The notes beneath the pieces were generated by a model, which was given only the letters and a program-made list of their open reading frames with translations, did not search any database and was not told the DNA's origin. Below are positions 40,425-45,439 of a stretch of 45,439 nt of DNA, in pieces. Position numbers and translations under genes: made by a program. Source of the DNA: Armadillidium nasatum (Eukaryota > Arthropoda > Malacostraca > Isopoda > Armadillidiidae). The stretch is taken from NCBI GenBank assembly GCA_009176605.1, contig SEYY01000180.1:7501-52939 (forward strand). Direction: 5' to 3'. Within the stretch, counting starts at the first letter, position 1; each line of letters starts with the position of its first letter.

Positions 40425-42370
40425 ATTTGCAAGACATTGACTTTTTTAGACTTTATTGAGGTCAATGGCTTTCTTTCTAATTTCAAATCTATAGAATACC
40501 ACTTGTCTAACTCTCACCCAAAGCTTGTGTTCCAATATGAGACTCAGCAAAAGATTCAATCCCTTAACTCTTCTAATATATATAACTATCTTTTATATTA
40601 TGTTTTACAGCATAAAAACTGACTCTATATTTACCGTAATATTGTTTCTGCTACTGTTCTATTATAGCAGATTTTCAAGCCATGCTTTTTTTAGTATCCT
40701 ACTACTTCTCATGAAACTCTTAAATCTCATCTAAATACTGGTCTTTTTTAATTTTATTTGGTTGAGGTCTCCTAATATCGTTCTAGGAAAGAGAAGCCTA
40801 AATCAAATTCAACATTCTTAACGATCTAAAGCAACAGATTAGAGAACCTATGCGTATTTCTGATTGTATAAAAAAGTTCTTGAACAATTTCGATTTAAGC
40901 TTAACAACTAGCCCCTCTCTATGTAAATATGCCACTTTTTTCTATCGGTAAATGTGATCAATACTTAATATCTCTTAATTTTAAAGATTTCTCTCCAACA
41001 ATTCCATTTTATCGTAAGGGTATCTTCTTGCTTTTGATCGAGCTGATTGAAAAAGTATTGGGTCACTTCTACGATAACTGTAAGTAAAAAAACTGCTTTG
41101 ACTCTGAATATGTTTCAGTTTCTGAGCAAAAGTTAGTGATTGTAATCACTGATGGTATGAATACGTTCATTCCTTCTTGATCTAAATCTTTCTCTCCTCA
41201 AAATCTATAGTTCCATCATATTTACCCTTAGCGTCCAGACTAGAGAAACGTTTTTCGAGTTTTGTAAATTTCTCTTTTTACTATCGCTAATTTAATTATT
41301 TTTCATAACAAATTTTCATTCAACTGCAGAGTTATTACTCAACGACCAAAGCGGAAACTTACATAGAGAAAGTGCTTTGACACTATTTCATTTACTGACA
41401 AATCTTTCTGGCCTGTTGCCAAAAACATCTCAAGCAATTTCTGTATATCTGCTTTTCCTCCTCTCTTTCTCTCTGATGGTTCTGTTGCTAATATTCTGAG
41501 AAAAAAACAATCTCCTTTCCCTCTTGTTTTCCTCTAATTCAACCTTGAACGACTCTTGCAATTCTTCTCCTACTCTTTTTCTCTTCAGGAGTCCTGTGCC
41601 TTTACTTCTAGTTACTTATGATTAGGTGAATGGGTTTTCTAAACTCTTTGAATGTTTGAGAAACAATTGGTACAAATAGTATTCCTTACCACGTTTTGAG
41701 GGAGTGGACTTCTGAACTGGCACTGGTTCTCTGTCAACTATAGTTTCAATGCCACATTACTAGCACATTCCAAGAGTGTTGGAAGCAGGAAACTTCAAGC
41801 CTGTACCGAAGAAAGGAAGCTGCTCTGATTACCTTCCAGTAATACCTTAATACCTTCTAGTAATACCACCAGCTGTCTTTGGTATTTTGTCCAAGATCTT
41901 TGAAATCAGTCTCTACTCTCCTTTCTTGGATCATCTGGTATCCCATTTCCGTTTTTTCAGTGTTCGAGGTTTAATTGCGATATAATTTTCCTATCTCACA
42001 GTTTTATAGTCATCTGCTATTATGGACCAATTCCAATTGTGGTTGTTTCCACTTTGCGAAACTCTACTATTCAAAAATCCAACTACTATAAATCTTCCTC
42101 TCATAGTCCCCTAACTCTCTTCTCTCCGACGATTCCCCCTTTTCTCTTGTTGATAGTACAAATATTCTTGGCCTTAACATAAAGAATTTTTTTTAGGAAA
42201 CTCACGTTAAAACCTGTTGTAAGAGTGTATCCCAAAAAGATGGAGGTTCTACTTAAATTGAGAGATTTCGTCTTTCCCTTCTAAGTTACTCCAAATATAC
42301 AAAGATCATATCTGCCTGTGGTTTTCGTACTGATCTCATATTTGTATTGGCTCAGAGTTTATGGACAGAG
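40425..42370 (+). pseudogene. LINE family A, long decayed copy on the + strand
   Basis: Jockey/CR1-like element. Endonuclease start at 40450-40560 (VNGFLSNFKSIEYHLSNSHP, then KLVFQYETQ), linker at about 41330-41620 (SFWPVAKNISSNFC, FPPLFLSDGSVANIL, NSTLN), and reverse transcriptase at about 41770-41960 (SVGSRKLQACTEERKLL with the alternative frame giving the P-V-P-K-K-G-S-C-S-D box, then FGILSKIFEISLYSPFLDHL). The 3' part beyond is weak. Many frameshifts; inactive. It lies in the receptor intron within the kinase insert. Confidence 0.75.
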
Positions 42371-42479
42371 TTGAGTTATTAATAGTATTTGAAGTAACAA
42401 CAGCTGTAGTAGTAGTAGTAGTATATTTTGCAGAAGTGCAGTAGCAGTTAACTCAGTCTATTTTTTCTGGTTTTCTGTT

Positions 42480-42535
42480 GTTATTTGTTGTTGTTGCTGT
42501 TGTTGTTGTTGTTGTTGTTGTTATTGTTGTTGTTA
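42480..42535. repeat. (GTT)n short microsatellite
   Basis: Imperfect GTT/GCT run of about 55 bp, with a short TAG triplet run just upstream at 42408-42423. Confidence 0.9.
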
Positions 42536-42754
42536 CATTATTTGATGATGTAATTATTTATTGTTATGTGCCGTTACTTATTATGTCTTGCTATGTATAG
42601 TTATTTATTGCTGTAATTGTTATCTTCATTGTTGTTGATATGGTATGATGTTATTTGTATTATATATATTTATTATTATTAGTATTGTTATTATTACTAC
42701 ATTATTATTATTATTATCAATATCATTATTATTAATATTTATTATTATTATTTT

Positions 42755-42904
<150 letters not shown>

Positions 42905-42940
42905 ATTACTATTATATCTATTACTATTATTATAACTCAG

Positions 42941-43064
42941 ATATGAGAGAACTTCAAATTTAAACCCAGACTCTCACCCTGATTTACATCCAGGGAGTTC
43001 CATTCTAATTGATCAGTCAATGGGAAGACACCAATCAACCACTTCTAATGCAAAACTAACAACG
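42941..43064 (+). CDS. Pvr: Receptor exon: kinase insert
   Basis: 124 nt, phase 2 to phase 0, with acceptor TATTATAACTCAG and donor ACG|GTATGA. It reads YERTSNLNPDSHPDLHPGSS, ILIDQSMGRHQ and STTSNAKLTT, a polar Ser/Thr/Pro-rich stretch with a possible phosphotyrosine at its start, as expected for the variable kinase insert. Its phase matches the hinge exon. Assignment rests on phase, splice sites and composition, since inserts are not conserved. The catalytic C-lobe must follow beyond the window. Confidence 0.75.
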
Positions 43065-43171
43065 GTATGAATTGGTTTGTATGTTCACAACCCATACTAC
43101 ACATTCCATTTATTCATTGTGAGAAGGTATTACAAATTTTTCGTTAAAAGGAAGCCGTGTCTGTGTATCTA

Positions 43172-43265
<94 letters not shown>
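43172..43265. repeat. (AT)n microsatellite
   Basis: About 94 bp of AT with one ATTATAT break at about 43228. Confidence 0.97.
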
Positions 43266-43268
<3 letters not shown>

Positions 43269-44229
43269 TTATTTCTACTTCTGGTGCGTACAGCCATGTT
43301 CTTACTTATATTTTGAACCATCATGTTTGAATCTCTCTGTATATTTCTCTTCTCGTTACATTTTAAGTGTTAATTTATTTAAGAGGATCATTTGTGCCCG
43401 AACCTTACGCCGTAGAAGAGTCGATGTTCACTAATTCCTTCTCAGGTTTGAACTTATCATCAACCATGCTACACTAATACTGTTTTTAAATCACAGTCAG
43501 GCTTATTTAAATAGCAGAAACCAATATAGATATTCGTTTTATATGTTCAGTGACGCTTCTTGATGATAGATGTTAGTTTCACTCTGCTAAAATTCTATGT
43601 TTTTTAAGATCGCACATTCTAATATTCATATTTGGGTTTCATCTCCCAGAGCATGTCACCCTTACTTTTACAATCCAGTCTCTACTTCTATTGTTTCAAG
43701 CTTAGATATAACCTGCTTGTACAGTATTTGTCGTTTTTGCAATTGGTGAGTATGTTTGGTAATTGAATAATAGGATTATTTTATTTTATGTCATTTGAAG
43801 AATGATTTTAATAATTTATTAAGCTCTCTTTTTGATGTTTTATTTTATGGAATTTGAAGTATGATTTTAATAATTTATTAAGCTTTCTTTTTATTGTTTT
43901 ATTTTATGGAATTTGAAGTTTGATCTTAAGAACTTTATGAGAGAATGTATCAATCGACATACATCCTTATCTATTCACTCCTATTCCAAAGAATGTATCT
44001 TTTATTATCAATTTCATTTTTAAAGGCATCCTCACACAACAATAATTAATTGACGCTAGAATAGTGGTCTTGGGGACCAAACACACCTTTTCTTTCTCGA
44101 ATTTCTGAATTGGAATAAAGATGATGGATTGTTTTCAGTCTCTCAAAACCTCGATTTTCTCATTCTACTAGATATAATTTTCCACATAATTATGATATCT
44201 ACTTTGAAAAACAAAACCCAAACTTTTGT
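43266..44229. other. Intron, no gene seen apart from a tandem repeat
   Basis: AT-rich sequence, likely the next receptor intron. No kinase C-lobe exon (HRD or DFG coding) was found on the + strand. Confidence 0.4.
43778..43935 (+). repeat. Tandem repeat, about 2.5 units of about 60 bp
   Basis: Units start TTTTATTTTATGKMATTTGA and continue GATTTTAATAATTTATTAAG; the third unit is partial. Confidence 0.85.
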
Positions 44230-44480
44230 CTGTCCTAAATATTATTTGTGTTTATTTTTTTCCTTGATCTTTCTTGGCAGGATTACATTATTTCACTTTC
44301 TAAAAACAAGCTTCTAAAATGTTGGGTGTTCTGAGACGCCTTGAAAATTTCTTCACGTCACCTCAGTTGTTTCCTATTAATAAAGGTGGTGTTTGCTCCT
44401 ACATGGATTATTTCTCACACATTTGAGGTGGTTACTCTCACATTTCTCATTAAAAAGATGCAGTATATGACTTTGTCTTA
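44230..44480 (+). pseudogene. LINE family A, reverse transcriptase C-terminal fragment
   Basis: Across shifted frames it reads LSWQDYIISLSKNKLLKCW, VLRRLENFFTSPQLFPI and YMDYFSHI, the W-x-x-H/Y-I...S-K...LGVLRR...PQL...MEYxSHIW order seen in the other family A copies. Truncated and broken. Confidence 0.65.
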
Positions 44481-45439
44481 TCAACTATTTGGCTCTCATA
44501 ACTCTTTTCAGTCTATTCCTTTTCAATTCTGCTCAAGTTCTGTTATGTTATGTACAGTAAATATAATATTTTCTAAGTTTCTGCTCTATTTCAGTTATCT
44601 ATTACAAAAATCCAGATCTAATTAAAATTTAAAATCTATATCATTTGAGGAATTTTAATAATATTTCCATCAGATTGATGGCTTCTTCTTTATTTGATTC
44701 ATATAATTTCTTTTTAATTAATAATACGGCATAAAATAAATTAAGTACCAAATGGTCATTGATTTCTTTTCAATTTTCGGATTAATTTTATATTTATTTG
44801 TTTATTTAATGCTTAGCATACTAAGGTCATGTTTAGGAAGCACAATTTTTTATTAAAATTTATAAATGAATTTTATTATTTTTATTATTATTATTTTAAA
44901 ATTATTTTTATTTTTTCATTTCATATTTTATTATTTATACTTTATTACAATTTATTACTGAACATTATTATGATTACCATTTAATTATTGTTTTTATGCA
45001 AATTTGTTGCATTATCTTCATTACAAAGAATCCTCATGATCATTAACCGACATCGTTGTCCTTATCTCTTATTCTTATTTTCATTATAATAATTTTATAC
45101 TTGATTCTTATTGTTTGTATTGTAAATATATCCTAATCAATGATCGTAATACACTTAACAGCCCTCCCATTCAATATTTTTACGTCTGTGTCGTTTTCGA
45201 CTAAGTTCAACTTTCTGACTTCAGTCTTGCATTAAATATTCAGATGATGCTCTATACCATTAGTACTTTTTCATAACAAATTTTAAAATTATTACAATTA
45301 TTTTTATAACTCTTAAAATTTGATTTATTACTAAATGACACTTACTAACTAATGTCAACTAAAAAACTTCAAAAGTATTCTAACATGTTTTAAATCTAAT
45401 CTGATTTTAACTCCTGTTTTATTTTCAAATTATTATTAT
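44481..45439. other. No gene seen
   Basis: AT-rich intron or intergenic sequence to the end of the window, with short ATT/TTTA runs near 44870-44940. No exon of the kinase C-lobe was found. Confidence 0.4.

Noticed and set aside
43266-45439. Kinase C-lobe exons (HRDLAARN, DFG) near the window end
   Set aside because: I searched the + strand by eye for these codons and for phase-0 acceptors with open frames; none was found.

Overview
This is an AT-rich animal nuclear sequence, very dense in simple-sequence repeats and decayed transposons. It carries one large host gene on the + strand, broken into small exons. The gene encodes a VEGFR/PDGFR-class receptor tyrosine kinase (Pvr-like). I find 16 supported exons between 8537 and 43064, about 850 codons. 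They cover the second half of Ig domain 1, Ig domains 2-7 (the first half of domain 5 is not found), one transmembrane helix, the juxtamembrane segment, the kinase N-lobe and hinge, and the start of the kinase insert. All junctions are GT-AG and every joined phase agrees. The 5' end (signal peptide, first half of D1) and the catalytic C-lobe (HRD, DFG) are not seen in the window.

Organism: the receptor type, long AT-rich introns, two non-LTR retrotransposon families, a mariner-like transposase relic and very heavy (TTA)n, (AT)n and (GT)n repeats suggest an arthropod. A crustacean with a microsatellite-rich genome is my best guess, but the sequence does not prove it.

Layout. 1-1560: decayed Ty3/Gypsy integrase. 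1560-2180: nothing recognised. 2183-2496: (AT)n. 2497-3235: fragment of an unusual element with short terminal inverted repeats (TIR) and repeated modules. 3360-4800: broken ORF of a multicopy transposon family. 4838-8179: large inverted repeat with about 1.3 kb arms, carrying LINE and hAT-like remains around a microsatellite core. 8180-8279: assembly gap. 8537-43064: the receptor gene. Its introns hold two more copies of the TIR element (8863-10426 and 12611-14104, the second nested in a LINE), LINE family A (17.1-19.6, 20.8-21.2, 40.4-42.4 and 44.2-44.5 kb), LINE family B (12.2-14.7 and 29.1-31.5 kb), an intact hAT-type MITE with 8-bp target duplication (21367-21555), a mariner-like relic (33.5-34.7 kb), and two foldback elements (27.35-28.0 and 34.87-35.76 kb), the second ending in a 41-bp minisatellite.

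Points of most interest: a decayed extra copy of the D7 second-half exon inside the D7 intron; a kinase exon whose 3' half recurs as about four decaying tandem copies in the next intron; a tandem duplication that copies a splice donor; (TTA)n tracts just upstream of many 3' splice sites; and the family of modular TIR elements.
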